Source: Delphinus delphis (taxonomy: Eukaryota; Chordata; Mammalia; Artiodactyla; Delphinidae). Taken from it: a stretch of DNA of 64,000 nucleotides. Both the position numbers and the translations under genes were made by a program. Shown one piece after another: positions 22,814 to 33,959 of the stretch (within the stretch, counting starts at the first letter, position 1; each line of letters begins with the position of its first letter). Location of the stretch: contig NC_082694.2 of assembly GCF_949987515.2 (NCBI RefSeq), positions 40,113,951-40,177,950 of the forward strand, in the 5' to 3' direction. A model generated the notes under the pieces. It did not search any database and was not told the origin of the DNA. It saw only the letters and a program-made list of their open reading frames with translations.

Positions 22814-23089
22814 CATATACATCCCCCAGTATCACACGCATTTGTCTGGAAGATGGCCTTTGGACTTTGGAAGATTCATTCAGCAAATATTTATTGAACA
22901 TTTTCATGTTGAAATTCAACCATGGCATCCACCCAGAAAGCTCTCTGACATTTTCTCTTTCCTTTTACCCCACCTCCCCTTTGCCTGTGCTGCCGGCCCT
23001 TCCCTTTCTCCACAGTTTTCCGATAACCGTAGGGGGAATAATGAAAGTATACCGCAGGAGGGGATGTCTGGCGTCAAAAGCATGGTTCC
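22814..23089. other. unassigned, short repeat-like motif
   Basis: 'cattcagcaaatatttattg' at 22879-22898 resembles the start of a common mammalian repeat. The rest, including a pyrimidine-rich patch (22950-23010), is not assigned. Confidence 0.35.
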
Positions 23090-23470
23090 TTCTAGTTACT
23101 AATTTGATTGTAGCCATGTTTTCTCTGGCCCATTCCTTCAGAAGATAAATATGTTTATGCTGCCAGTACCGCCCTCGCACAGCTTAGGAAGCCCTTCGGA
23201 GATGGGCATCGAAGGTAAAGAAACACATTCACAGGATGTTTACTCCTAATGGTGCTCTCAAAAGCATTTGGGATGTTTAAACATATGCTTCCAGCATCTC
23301 TCCCTATCTTCACATTGCTGATAAGCTGTGGAAAAACTGTAAATGCAAATAACGGACTCGGTTTATTTTTAATTAGAAGGCTGCTGCTTATAGCTGAAAT
23401 CGTGACACTACCAAGTATGTCTTTCTCTCATTTGGAAGGGAAGAATGGAGAGTTCCTAGGGTTTTGAACT
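23090..23470. promoter_or_regulatory. candidate conserved noncoding element E (octamer-bearing)
   Basis: Repeat-free block with a perfect POU octamer 'atgcaaat' (23343-23350), a homeodomain core 'taatta' (23370-23375), a forkhead core 'gtttac' (23238-23243) and the palindrome 'gtttaaac' (23275-23282). The 30 bp between octamer and TAATTA are AT-rich and free of repeats. This is a typical developmental-enhancer composition; activity and conservation are inferences. Confidence 0.45.
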
Positions 23471-24290
23471 TGCGCCAGGTTCCCTGAGTCTCTTGGTCTC
23501 TGAGTCCCTGCAAATCCAATGTCATTCAGTGGCATGTGACCATGGGATGATCCTCTGCACTGCTTAATAATGTTTTTAGATGTAGCAAGTAGCGCTGTTA
23601 TTTCTACAAAGTTGAAGAGATGTTTTATTTTTCCTTTTTCTTCATATTTAACTGTTAATATCTATCCCTCAATTTAATAAAACTTGTAGAGTCATATTTA
23701 TATTTAAATTGTTTTTTTAGGTACATGGGTAAGTAATGTTATATCGCTCACTATCTCCCAAATACACTTTATTCTGGGAATATAATATTTGTCCATAGAC
23801 AAAATTTCTGAGGCTCTTTTTTTCCCAGCTATAAGATGACATATAGACAGAGCTAGCCTGGTATTCTGTTATTTTAGGATGTCCTGGATGTTGGGAACTT
23901 TCACTGTTGTCTCAGACTTCTAACGGAAGTGGAGAAAATGCCTATCTATGCAATACCCAACTGTGGAAATCCCTGGTAGTGTGACAAAGAACAACCACAT
24001 GAAGATCCAGCTCTAGGCCCATATGTCCCCCAAAATGCTGTGATTTATGAAGCGCTACCTGCTTTGAAAGAGACGCTTCTCTCTTCTTCTCTGATACTTG
24101 ATTTCTTTTCCGTACTGAGTTATTAACATTTCCTGTTCTGCAGTGGTATGCCAAGCTTAAATATGATGACCCATGGAGAGAAAACTTTATGCTTAGACTA
24201 TAGTTAGAAAGTCTAAGAGGAGAGTTTGATTGTTTAAATGGATGTTCTGGCAGGAAAACAGGTTTAAAGAAAAGGAAATACGAAGAGATA
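23471..24290. other. unassigned unique sequence
   Basis: No gene or repeat recognised. AT-rich from about 23570 to 23830. An enhancer-like texture may continue to about 23600 but no distinct motif cluster is seen. Confidence 0.4.
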
Positions 24291-24635
24291 TTTTAGAACT
24301 GTGCTGTCCAGTATGGTGGCCGCTAGCCACATGTGGCTATTGTACCCTTGAAATGTGACTAATCTAAATTGAGACACAGTGTAAGCATAAAATAAATACT
24401 AGATTCCTAAGACTTGGTATGAAAAAACGTAAAATATCGAATAACATTTTATGTTGATTGCATATTGAAATAATTATATTTTGAATATATTAGGTTAGAT
24501 AAAATATAGTACTAAAATTAATTTTACTTATTTCTTTTTCCTTTTGTGATGTAGCTGTTAGAAAACTTAAACTTACATATTTGGTTCACATTTGGAATCT
24601 GCATTATTTTTCTATTGTATGATGCTGCTTTAGAA
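24291..24635 (+). mobile_element. hAT-type MITE with 8-bp target duplication
   Basis: Body 24299-24627 begins 'ctgtgctgtccagtatggtg', includes 'gctagccacatgtggctatt', 'cttgaaatgtgactaatcta' and an AT-rich centre, and ends 'tctattgtatgatgctg'. The ends are inverted copies of a 'cagtgctgtccaatag' terminus. Flanks are 'ttttagaa' (24291-24298) and 'ctttagaa' (24628-24635), an 8-bp duplication with one change, as expected for hAT transposition. No transposase is encoded. Confidence 0.85.
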
Positions 24636-25119
24636 TGCTGTCTAGGAACAGCCTTGCCTTCCAGAGCACATTTCCATGGCCTAAAAGTGAATTTGGCCTA
24701 AAGTTTTAAATTTTCCATAGTTTGGCTTAACCCGAACAATACCGTAGTTTCAAGTTCTATAAGCAGTAAATTCCAGTGTCACATTAAAGCCCTAGAACAG
24801 GGGTTTCTCTTATGTAATCAAGTCAGCGAGTAGATGCCACTGTATCTCCGAAAACTATAAAATTAAATGCGAAGTTCTGAGTGTGTGTGAACTCCACTGG
24901 AAAGTTTCTTCAGAATCTCCTGAGGATCCCTGACCAACACCTGCGTTGTGTATTTATAGGGGACCACTATTGCTATAGAATTGAATGCTGGCTGAACCAT
25001 ATAGAAGTGAAGCTGGGCAACATGGTGGTGTGCCTTGATCTCAAACAGTTTAAGAACTCTCATCCACGGCGAGGAGTCTAAGTGTGGTTCCACCTCTCTT
25101 TTCTTCTTTAGTCCTGGAT
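24636..25119. other. unassigned unique sequence
   Basis: No gene is recognised. 'cagtttaagaactctc' near 25046 and 'agaacaggggtttctctta' near 24793 could be decayed ends of a DNA transposon, but the interior does not match one. Confidence 0.4.
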
Positions 25120-25344
25120 GACTTAACTGTTGCCTTTAGAATAAAGTTCACATTTTCCAGGATGGCATTTAAAGCCGATTATATGTGAATTGTTTTCTAG
25201 TACATATCCATGTATGTTCCACCAGCAAAGGCTCCATGGTCTCAGAGTCTGAGCTCCCTTTAAAAGCCATGGCTTTGCAGATGCTTTTGCCTCTTCTTGA
25301 AATTCCACCAAACCTTCATCCATCTAAATTCTACGTAACATTAA
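25120..25344 (+). repeat. L2 LINE fragment
   Basis: 'gcctttagaataaagttcac', 'aggatggcatttaaagccga', 'ctttgcagatgcttttgcct' and 'cttgaaattccaccaaacct' follow an L2 3'-region order ('aggataaagtccaaactcc...catggcattcaaggcc...tttgcacatgctgttccctctgcctggaat'). Strongly diverged. Confidence 0.5.
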
Positions 25345-26035
25345 ACTAGGTTATAAGACAGGATGGGGAGAACATATTTGCTTATTTCTTCTAGGACTAA
25401 TACATCAAACATACAAGGACTTCCATAAATTAGTAATCAAAAGAAATAAATACAATGGGAATGTAGGCAAAAGATAAAAACAAGAAATTCAAGGAATAGC
25501 AAGTTATGATCAGCAAACATGAAACACTGCTCTATCAGTAAGAACATTTTATTTAAATTTTGGTGTTCTGATGTGCTAGATATCGTGTAAAACCCTTTCC
25601 ATAGACTAGTCACTTAAATAAACACAAATAAAAATAGTAACAAATGCTACTATTGGTGATGTAGGAGAAATGGGCACTCATATATAATCAGTGGACTAAA
25701 ATTGTGCAAACTTTTTGAAAGCTATTTTGGTACTATCTAATCAAAATTTTAAATGCACACACCCTGTGACCTAGAAATCACACTTCTAAGAATCTGTCCT
25801 ACATAAATATTAGGAGGTTTGCGTAAAAGTATAGGCACAGGGCTTTCTCAGTAATGATCTGGATTGGTTAAATAAATTCTGGAATAATCCTGTAATATAG
25901 TCATCGAAATGGAATCAAATTGACTAGTATGTGAAAAGAAGTATATGCATTGTTAATTGGAAAACATACATAGTGTAAGATATATAACTTGATTTTACTT
26001 TTTAAAACAAAGTATTATGTGTGTATATGTAGAGG
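25345..26035 (+). repeat. ancient L1 (L1M/HAL1-like) 3' region
   Basis: Recognisable order from the L1 ORF2 end: 'gtaggcaaaagataaaaaca', 'agctattttggtactatcta', 'gcacacaccctgtgacctag', 'cacttctaagaatctgtcct', 'attggttaaataaattctgg' and 'taatatagtcatcgaaatgg'. These parallel 'cctttgacccagcaattccacttctagg...ggttaaataaattatgg'. The reading frame is destroyed. Confidence 0.75.
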
Positions 26036-26280
26036 TACTAGTGCCACGTTTATTGAGCATTTACTGTATGCCAGGAACGGTTTATATTCACTTTCTCATT
26101 TATTTCTGAAAACAGACTTAGAATACATACTTTTATAAACACCACTTTACATATTAGAAAAATAACAGAGAGAGAAGTTAAGTAACTAGCCTGAGGTCAC
26201 AAAGCTAGCTGGTGGTTGAGCTCTGATTGAAGCCAGCCAGCTAGATTTCAGAGCTAGTTTTCTTAACCTCTGTGCTTGTG
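26036..26280 (-). repeat. MIR SINE, near full length
   Basis: Plus-strand text gives the complete minus-strand MIR series: 'cgtttattgagcatttactg', 'tatgccaggaacggtttata', 'ctttacatattagaaaaata', 'agagaagttaagtaactagc', 'ctgaggtcacaaagctagct' and 'ttcttaacctctgtgc'. One of the best preserved MIR copies in the window. Confidence 0.88.
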
Positions 26281-26604
26281 TTGGGAGAGAAGGTGGAGTG
26301 GCACATCTACAGGAGAGCAAATTACAAGTGTTAAGGCCTATGCACTGCACTGATAACACTTTGTAAGCTGGGACTGAGAGCAGGGAGGAAGAGACTTACA
26401 CTTTTTTGTTTTATACACTGCAGTAGACTAAGAAGGAATGAAGGTCAGATTCAGGGTGATTTTTCTATTTTGTGCTTTTCTATACTTTCAAATATTGTCT
26501 CCTTTCTATATATTCAAATATTGTCAATTGAATATTGAACGTGTGATGCTTTTGTCATGGGGAGCATAATCTCTAAGTGCTGTTTTGAAGTGTTAAGACT
26601 CTGT
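26281..26604. other. unassigned AT-rich sequence
   Basis: No gene. Contains two near-identical short phrases 'ttcaaatattgtc' (26488-26500 and 26514-26526), a small direct repeat of unknown origin. Confidence 0.4.
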
Positions 26605-26800
26605 TCAGTCTCCAGGAAGCCTTTCCCAGTCTTTTCAGTAAGAATCAACGGTGTTCTTGTCTGAGCTCCCTTTGGAACCTCCCCTCATCGTGACTTGTAT
26701 TGTATTTGTTTTGATTATGTCTTTTTCCTGCCCTAGACAGGAAGCTCATTGAAGGCAGGGATGGCATGTAGTAGGCATTCAGTTGCCGCTGTCGAATGGA
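26605..26800 (+). repeat. L2 LINE 3' end
   Basis: 'cagtctccaggaagcctttc', 'ttgtattgtatttgttttga', 'agacaggaagctcattgaag' and 'gcatgtagtaggcattcagt' reproduce the L2 3' end ('ctccaggaagccttccctgac...gtgagctccttgagggcaggg...acatagtaggcgctcaata'). Confidence 0.75.
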
Positions 26801-28189
26801 TGGTTGCACGGGTGGATGGATAGAATGAAAAGGGCATGGGTGCCACTGAGGAATTTTCACCTGGAGCGTCAGCTTCCTTGCTGTGTTACGAACTCAACGT
26901 TCTAACAGGTGGCACTGCTGGCACCTCTCTGACTCACCAGGAGTGCCTAGCTTGATGCCGGGATGAAGCAGGGCCAAAAATGACAAGTGCTGCTATAGTT
27001 CATGTAATTTTCTCGGCAGAACTTCGGGCTTAAGAAGAAGAAGAAGAAATGTGGCAAATCAATTGTTTGAAAATTTGTCAGCCTGGGGTGGAGATTATGA
27101 GAAATGGCCTATTCATAGCAGAAAAGAAAGAAACTCAGGAGCAGCCTTACAAGGTCGACTCTTTTACTGCAGCCTGCTCTGAAGATGAGATAATCCCTGA
27201 TAAAATAGAAGAATGTGTTGTAAGCTTTCAGTTCAGTACCTGGCACTTGGTAGGTATTCAGAAAAGGTACCTGTGTGCATACGTATCAAAGGAATATAGC
27301 TTCCATCAATTCTTACAGTAATCCTGGGAAGGAGAATAAAAAACTCACAGGCATCATTTATTATTTTGTACGATTTGAAAATTTATTCAAGAAAACAGCT
27401 ATAATCTATAAGAAAGAAAAAAAAAAGAAATGGAACTCACTTGATTATTGATCTGCTCCTGTATTCTCTCTCTGTCTCTACCCTCAAAGATAAGGGATTG
27501 ATTAGTTAACTGGGGAAGCAATCATACTTCTGAATTATCAGTTTGACGCCACTGTAAACTTGGAGTAATTATTTCTTAAAAATAACTGTGCTGAGTTGAA
27601 AGTACAGGCTGTGTCTACAGCCCTCAGCAACAGACTTGACTGGTGGTAGCCACAGGCAGAATTGGCCTCCGTGGTCTGCTGATCCTGGCTTAACCCTTTG
27701 AAGGCCCAGCTGGTTTTCAGGAGATGTGCAGAGGGATGGTACTTGCAGGGATTTTCCTTGCATGTATGCTTTCTGTGGATCACTCAATTAATTATAATTG
27801 TCCTGCCCTAAAGAACATGGCCCTCGGCAGACTAGGGGGTGTGACCCTCCAGGGGGTTTATTTCAAACCTTATTTTACGGAGGGCAAGTCAATCCATGGA
27901 CTCTCTTCCTCAATATTTAATCAGTCAGCAGGAGTTTCAGTGTCACAGCATCTCAGTCTTCACCAGAGAGTTACTGAGTCTTTGTGGTCTCCTTCAAAGA
28001 CAAGAAAGCAGGCTGTGCTTGCAGGTCAAGAACAAGCAGGGTAGATGTTACTCTCCCAACGCCCCCGCCCACCCCTCCTTCCACTTCAGCAAGGGCCAGG
28101 ATATTTTGAGTGGGCTAATTGCTCAAACCCAGGAGCAGGAAACCTGTTTGTAGCATCTGTTTTGGTGCAAGTTATTTGTGGAGGAAGAG
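26801..28189. other. unassigned unique sequence
   Basis: No gene recognised. A short '(gaa)n' patch is at 27031-27049 and an A-rich run at 27410-27430. The phrase 'cagtacctggcacttggtag' at 27235-27254 resembles the MIR/L2 3' end, but only over ~40 bp. Confidence 0.4.
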
Positions 28190-28294
28190 CACCAATGGAA
28201 GAGGTAAAGAAGGAGAAAGAGGATGCGGAGGTGCAGCAAGAGGAAGAGGAGGAAGTAGAGGAGAAAGTGGGGGAGGGGAAGGGGAAGGAGACAA
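28190..28294. repeat. purine-rich (GA/GGA) tract
   Basis: About 100 bp on the plus strand are overwhelmingly A/G ('gaggtaaagaaggagaaaga' through 'ggggaggggaaggggaagga') with only a few pyrimidines. The frames across it are Glu/Lys- or Gly/Arg-rich purely through composition. Such tracts can form intramolecular triplexes. Confidence 0.85.
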
Positions 28295-29689
28295 CTATAT
28301 GATGACCACTTTAATCAGAGTCATCCCTAGAGATATTGAACTATCCTTTGATCAGGTACAGGGCTCATGGCAAAAAGTACATTGCCACCCTCTCTCCCCA
28401 CAGCCCCCAAATCTCTACCATTTTATACAAGGAAAAGGATGCTGAATGTCAGAGAAGTCCTTATAGGAGACAGACCATCAAAGGGTGGAATATGCATGTG
28501 TGTTAAGGATGGAGGAGACTTTCTTGGTGGCGGTGAGGAAAGGGGTTTCTGGATTGCTTGTTTATATGCATATAGGTCTTAGGTCATTTTTTATAACCTT
28601 ATGGAGAGCCACTTTCTTTCTTTCCACAGCCCCTCTAGGAGCCATTCAAACTGATGGTCCTAGTTGCGTGAGCCTTAAGAGCAGTTCTAGCTCTGGGCTT
28701 TTGTTGAAGACCATTCCTTGGTCCTTGAGTTGTCCAGAAGAATTTCCTCATAAATATAGAGGCAAAGTTTATAATATAAGGACCACCATGTGTTTTTGAG
28801 TGCCTACTACATTTTTGTACCCAGTGCTAGATGCTGTACAGAATACAAAAAAAGTTCAGAATCTTTGGCCTCAACTGATTTACTACCTCGTCATTAGCCA
28901 AGATTTTCCTATAAGATAAATACTTAAGTCATTTAATCATGAAAGTTTTGGGGAGCCATTTGTGAAACGCATAAATTGCCAGGTACTGGGCTAAGCGGTA
29001 AGGTTTAATAATCAATAAAACAGTTTTTGCCTTGAAGAAGCTGTTGGAGAGAGTAAATATTAAATTGTGTGGCATGCACTGTGAGACCATCAAAATTCAG
29101 AAGACTGAGGGACCAGCACAGATTTTTCGAAGTCATGGAGACCAGAGCACACTCCTGGTAACTCCTCTTTGAGTGGTCCAATCTCAATGTGCATTTGTGC
29201 ATTCATCTGGTAACTTTTGGGACGTAGTACAGGTGTTTCAGCTAGAGTTTGACCCCTGGATAGGAGTTTGATGGCAAGAGAGGAAGGGAAACTTCAGAAG
29301 AGGGCTACATGAGTAGACAGGTGAGATCTCAACTAGGAGCTCCAGAGGATTCTTGCTTGTCCTCCCATGTTATAAGTGAGGAAACTAGGGCCAGCAAGAG
29401 GGAAAGGACTTGAATTCAGGACAGGCAGCCTGGAAAACTATCCAGGTCGTCAGGATTCCTTCTGCCTTTACTTCTTTTTCTCAAGAATGGAGCACTGCAC
29501 TCTCTGAGCACAGAGGAAAGCTTGAGGCTCTCCAGGGACAGAAGCCTTGGTACAGTCCATTCTGGACATTGAAAATGCCAGCAGCTTGGAGTACATCAAA
29601 GAGTAAGTGAGGATGAAGAGGGAAAAGAACAAGAGGAAAGGGAAGGAAGGGAAATAAGAAGGAAAGGAGGAATAGATATGTGCATCATG
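28295..29689. other. unassigned sequence with repeat-like pieces
   Basis: No gene. Positions 28795-28885 ('gagtgcctactacatttttg', 'agtgctagatgctgtacaga') and 28970-29075 ('tgccaggtactgggctaagc', 'ccttgaagaagctgttggag') look like two diverged copies of the mammalian repeat that reads 'cctactatgtgccaggcactg...gggataca...ctcaaggagctcaca'. A purine-rich patch lies at 29610-29672. Confidence 0.4.
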
Positions 29690-29915
29690 GGCCAGATACT
29701 CTGCTAAGCTCTTGAAGTGAATTTTCTCCTTTAATCATCGTATCAGTCCTATGTACAAGGTAGATATTGCCCACCTTTGCACATCAAGGCACTGAGGTTC
29801 AGAATACTTATATATCTTGCCCAAGCTCACAACCCAGCCAGTGGTGAGACTAAGAATCAACCCCATATTTATCAGGTTCCTGAGTTTGTGCTCTAACAGC
29901 TGCATTGACTGCAAG
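29690..29915 (-). repeat. MIR SINE
   Basis: Plus-strand text: 'gggccagatactctgctaag', 'tctcctttaatcatcgtatc', 'gtacaaggtagatattgccc', 'aaggcactgaggttcagaat', 'cttgcccaagctcacaaccc', 'gtttgtgctctaacagctgc'. This is the full minus-strand MIR order from core to tRNA part. Confidence 0.85.
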
Positions 29916-30014
29916 AGGAGAGTATCCAGATGACCTTACACTTTGACCCCTGTGGTGCTGTCCTCCCTGCCTGGTATTTTGAGGGAAGGTGAAAGTGCCA
30001 GATGTCCTGATTTT

Positions 30015-30200
30015 TCACTTGAAACTTCACTTAATCTTCATCCCTCTCTAAAGATGTTATTATAAGCCCTGTTTTGTAGAACAGGAAACTGAGGCTGGGA
30101 GCTCAAGCAAGTGGATTCAAGTCACCCAGCTTGTAAAGGACAGAGCTGATATTCAAACCAGATCCTTTGACTCCAAATCCATGTTTCCTCCTTTATAGTG
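30015..30200 (-). repeat. MIR SINE fragment
   Basis: 'cacttaatcttcatccctct', 'gttttgtagaacaggaaact', 'gaggctgggagctcaagcaa', 'gtcacccagcttgtaaagga' and 'tttgactccaaatccatgtt' follow the minus-strand MIR series. It lies 100 bp from the previous MIR in the same orientation. Confidence 0.8.
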
Positions 30201-31849
30201 TGAGTCTCCAAGCCATGGAAAGGAAAGATCCTTTGCAGGTATTTGAGGGCCAACTATAGCATGTCTACAATTTCCAGCTTGAGATGGAGCCCAGAACCTA
30301 AGAATCTTATCAGCTTTATTTCTCTGCCTGCCCTCAAATTCTTCCCTTGTGTTTTATCTTGGAGACAGTTTTTAGGAGTTGAATATGACCCGTAATTCAA
30401 GAACAAGATTCCCAGGCTCCACATGTCCTGCTAAAAACTCAACTTCATAGAGGTGTCTAGGCCATGCAATCTGTCTGCATAATATCTTTCCTTTGTAGAG
30501 AAAGATATTAGGAAAAAGATGACTCTGTAATGGCAAAGGACATGACAGGCGCCTCCGTTATCATATGATAGCCATCTGCTTAAGGAGTTAGAGCTACTAA
30601 TTGGTCTCTCACCTTCAGTATAAAAAATGCACCTCCAACTTGGGGTTATTGTACAGTTCACACGTCAAAATCTACATTAAACGAACCTTCAAGCTGTGGC
30701 ACAGACCACAACTTCTTTTTTTTCTTTATTTCTGTCATGGAAATTGAAATGACTGCCAGGAAGGCATGGAGAAAGCTTCTGCGACAGATGGAGGGATTTC
30801 TGAGGCCAGGGAAATCTGTACTTTGTATTTCTTGGGGCTAGTTTGAAGCACTCTCCAAAGAGCCAGCCTGAAATGCTTAGGGAGGTCGGTCATTGAGTTG
30901 CTAAATGTAGACTGTCTGATAGCATTAGGATTTCAGCGTGCAATGCTCTGATAAAATCCTTGTCCTCATGAAACTTATACTTTTCTAGGCCTTTACCTGT
31001 CTATGTCAAGATGGATCCTGAGGTAAAGGTTGGACTTAGAAATAGGCAGAGAAAATGCTGCTCACATAGGATAATTTAAGGACACCTCAAAGTCTGCCCC
31101 CCCATCCCCCCAAAAAACTGTTCTGTCAACTTGTTACAGTGTCTGAAATATCACTATTAGAGATGCACTACTGTTCTGAATTTTGAATTTAGAAATAATC
31201 CCCTAGTAAAATGCACACATTCTTCATCATGTATTTCTTTCTTGTTCTTCCCAGTACAGACTTCTAGGAAGTGGGGATGATGCAGTGGGGGAGGCAGTGA
31301 TAGTAAAAATGAAATGGTCCACAGTTTTGTTGAGGCTGGGCCTTCGCACAGTATTGGGATTGAGCATCTTCTTTAGACACCGTGGCAGTATTGTAGGGGC
31401 ACAACTTCACTCAGAAAACCTGACAGGCTAGAGAGTGATTGATCTATATGAAGAAGAAGCCCGTTTGTTTCTGCAGTCAGGAGGGTCCCAGATCACTCCG
31501 TCTCATCCTCCACTGCTCCCTGAATATCTGTGGAGTTAACTACAGAGTAACAATTGCTGTGACCAACTGATTACCTTCATAAAAGTATGTTCTTGTTTCC
31601 CCAGAGCCACCAGCCCAGTGGAAATCCATTTACTACTTGGGTCTGCAATTTTCTGTGGTTGAACCAATGAGAAAGATGATGACTGCAGGAAAAAAAAAAA
31701 AAAAAAAAAGATAAAAAGTTCTTCCAAGCCATGACTAAGGTAATGAACAAAAAAGCTTGTGTGACCCCAGGGTTCTTTGCTTCTATTTCTTCAAATGACT
31801 TAAAGGCAATGACCTAATTCATGGGCTTTCATCCTGCCGTCACTCCTAG
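30201..31849. other. unassigned sequence
   Basis: No gene or named repeat in 1.6 kb except an A20 run at 31690-31709. The A run could be the tail of an old retroposed insertion, but the sequence before it ('accaatgagaaagatgatga') matches nothing I know. Confidence 0.4.
31690..31709. repeat. poly-A run (20 A)
   Basis: Twenty uninterrupted A residues after 'gactgcagg'. No clear target duplication brackets a retroposed body, so it is listed only as a simple repeat. Confidence 0.95.
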
Positions 31850-32165
31850 TTGAAATGTCCTCCTTCATCTTTTCTAATCATTTAAATCCCCTGGTGCCTT
31901 CCAGGTGTAGAACAAGACTCATGTTCTCCATAAAGCACTTCCTTTACATTTTTGTCTACATAGTTCATTCTTCTGACCTTTTATTGCTCTTATCATCTCC
32001 TTAGACTCTTATCATTTTATTACTCTGCAGTATTATGTATCAAGTTCACAGGCATTCTTTGTTATCTCTCTAACTAAACTATAAACCCCTTAAGGAGAGG
32101 GATGGTATCTTATATGTCTCCAGTGCTTAATGAATTACACAGCACTGTAGCACTTTCTGAATTTA
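31850..32165 (+). repeat. L2 LINE 3' end
   Basis: 'gttgaaatgtcctccttcat', 'ccataaagcacttcctttac', 'gctcttatcatctccttaga', 'actataaaccccttaaggag', 'agggatggtatcttatatgt' and 'acacagcactgtagcacttt' follow the L2 3' region ('aaatgtcacctcctc...actagactgtgagctccttgagggcaggga'). About 300 bp retained. Confidence 0.65.
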
Positions 32166-33239
32166 ATTGAATTGACCCATTTATCGCCAGTTCAGCTGCC
32201 GTGCTAAGTTGCCAGCCTTGAGTTGGAATGAACAGTGCCAAAAGAAAAAATATTAAAGTTGATCAAGTCTTCAGTAGAACAGCTCCACTAGAAACCATAA
32301 ATTCCCCGTGAAGGTCAGATGGAGAACATGCTTTGACTACGTAACCCTGGATCACTGTGAGCCAGTGGGTGAAAAAAGGTGAGGGGTGGTTTAGAGGAAA
32401 GGAAGAGAAAATTAAAGAAGATTAGGGAAACTGAAGACTATATTTTGAGACTATAACCGAGAGGACAGTCAATCATCATGTGTTTCCAGGGCAAGTGTTT
32501 GGCAGTAAAGGATGGTTTTAGAGGAAAAACACTGGGACAGAGAACAGGTTGTTCAGCTGTTGATGTATGAGCTCCTGGAAATAACTGGGAGAGAAGAACA
32601 GTTCTGAACTGGAAAAACACCATTGTGGAAATGAGAAAAAGTGGATTGGAAACTCCTGGCCTAGAGACTAGAAAATATAGGGCATACTTTGGGTAAAAGA
32701 TTGTACAGAGCCAGCCAAGGTGTATCTTGAAGACTATCTAGTAGCGTTACGCACAGTTACCCACAGAGAATGCATGGGCCATTGGGGGTCTTGACTACTT
32801 TCCCCATTCAGGAAGGAGGGGTGGAAAACCACTGACAGGTGGAAAACCTCGAGGGGTGGGATGTGAAGGAAAGGAGACTGCTGGGAGTTTATTTCAGCCA
32901 AGAGCTGATTTTCAGCTGCCCTAACCCATGGTAAGGCTGCAGCCCATCCATCCCAGTGGGGCAGATTATCCCTTGGATAAAGACAAGATTGGGCTCTGGA
33001 AAAGAAAAGGCACGTGGAGAGCAAATCTTTACCCCTCCATTCCCATCTCATTCCATAGGCATTCAAGAGCTTGGTGTCCCTACAGGGTGTGTCAAATAGA
33101 TTACTTCTTTTTGGCTGTGTCTACCTGCCCTGAAGTTTGCTCATTTCTGAGGATGAGATTTGTTGTTGCTGCTGGAGGGAAAATGGTCTGAACTTGGGAA
33201 AGACTCAGAAACCTATAGCAATGCTTTCATTCTCTTTCT
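32166..33239. other. unassigned unique sequence
   Basis: No exon or repeat recognised. Open frames reach 110 codons (minus strand 32734-33066) without family resemblance. Confidence 0.45.
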
Positions 33240-33400
33240 GGGACTGATATCTCTCCATGTCCTTGGGCAAGACCCTCTGTTTCCCCATCTCTAAGATGGG
33301 ATAATAACTGCTCTGACAGAGATATCATGGGAATAAATCTATGTGCCATGCCTCTGCCTTTGAAGTCAACAAGGATGCGTTATCATTACTATAACCACCC
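33240..33400 (+). repeat. MIR SINE fragment
   Basis: 'catgtccttgggcaagaccc', 'tgtttccccatctctaagat', 'gggataataactgctctgac' and 'atgtgccatgcctctgcctt' correspond to the MIR region 'gaccttgggcaagtcac...ctcatctgtaaaatgggataataatacc'. Confidence 0.7.
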
Positions 33401-33959
33401 TAACTCTGTCTCTTTGAAGACACAGGCGTAAACCTGGAGGCATCTCAGACACATTTAATTGAGTCCATTTTTCACCCAGTAGAATTATAAGAAGGAGGAC
33501 GAAAACATTTGAGTGGGAAGAGACAGCCATGTGGGTGGAGGAGGAATAAAATGGTAAGGGAAGATTTTCACAGTCCTATTATAGTCAGAAGCCCAATAAT
33601 AATTACGTTACTCAGGAGCACCACCTGACTGTTTTTTAAAATATAAAGACCCTTCATGAGCATTCTGTAAACATCAGTGAAACATTTGGTGGCCTCTGGG
33701 GCTGGAAGCTGATTTCAGAGGCACCATTTACAGGTGAGGAAAAGGAGCCATTGTCAGGAGTCAAATGAGGAACAGAAAGTTGGAGAAATTTGCCTCATAA
33801 GGCGGGTTTGTAGCCCACACATCCCACTTTGGTGGCAAAACGGTAATTCCAAAGAGAATTCCAACTTTCAGCTGCATGCCTTTGTTATTCAAGATTCAAC
33901 CTCAGCACAAAACCTGTGGGTGATTTTTCCCTCTTTCTTTTCTTTTTTCTTTTTACTCT
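33401..33959. other. unassigned sequence
   Basis: No gene. 'caccatttacaggtgaggaa' (33723-33742) looks like the MIR 'ccattttacagatgaggaaac' block but the surroundings do not align well enough to call. Confidence 0.4.

Noticed and set aside
24793..25080. Decayed DNA transposon between 'caggggtttctc' and 'agtttaagaactctc'
   Set aside because: End-like phrases only; the interior matches no element I know.
28045..28445. Glu- or Gly/Arg-rich frames resembling disordered acidic proteins
   Set aside because: Direct product of the purine-rich tract; no context outside it.
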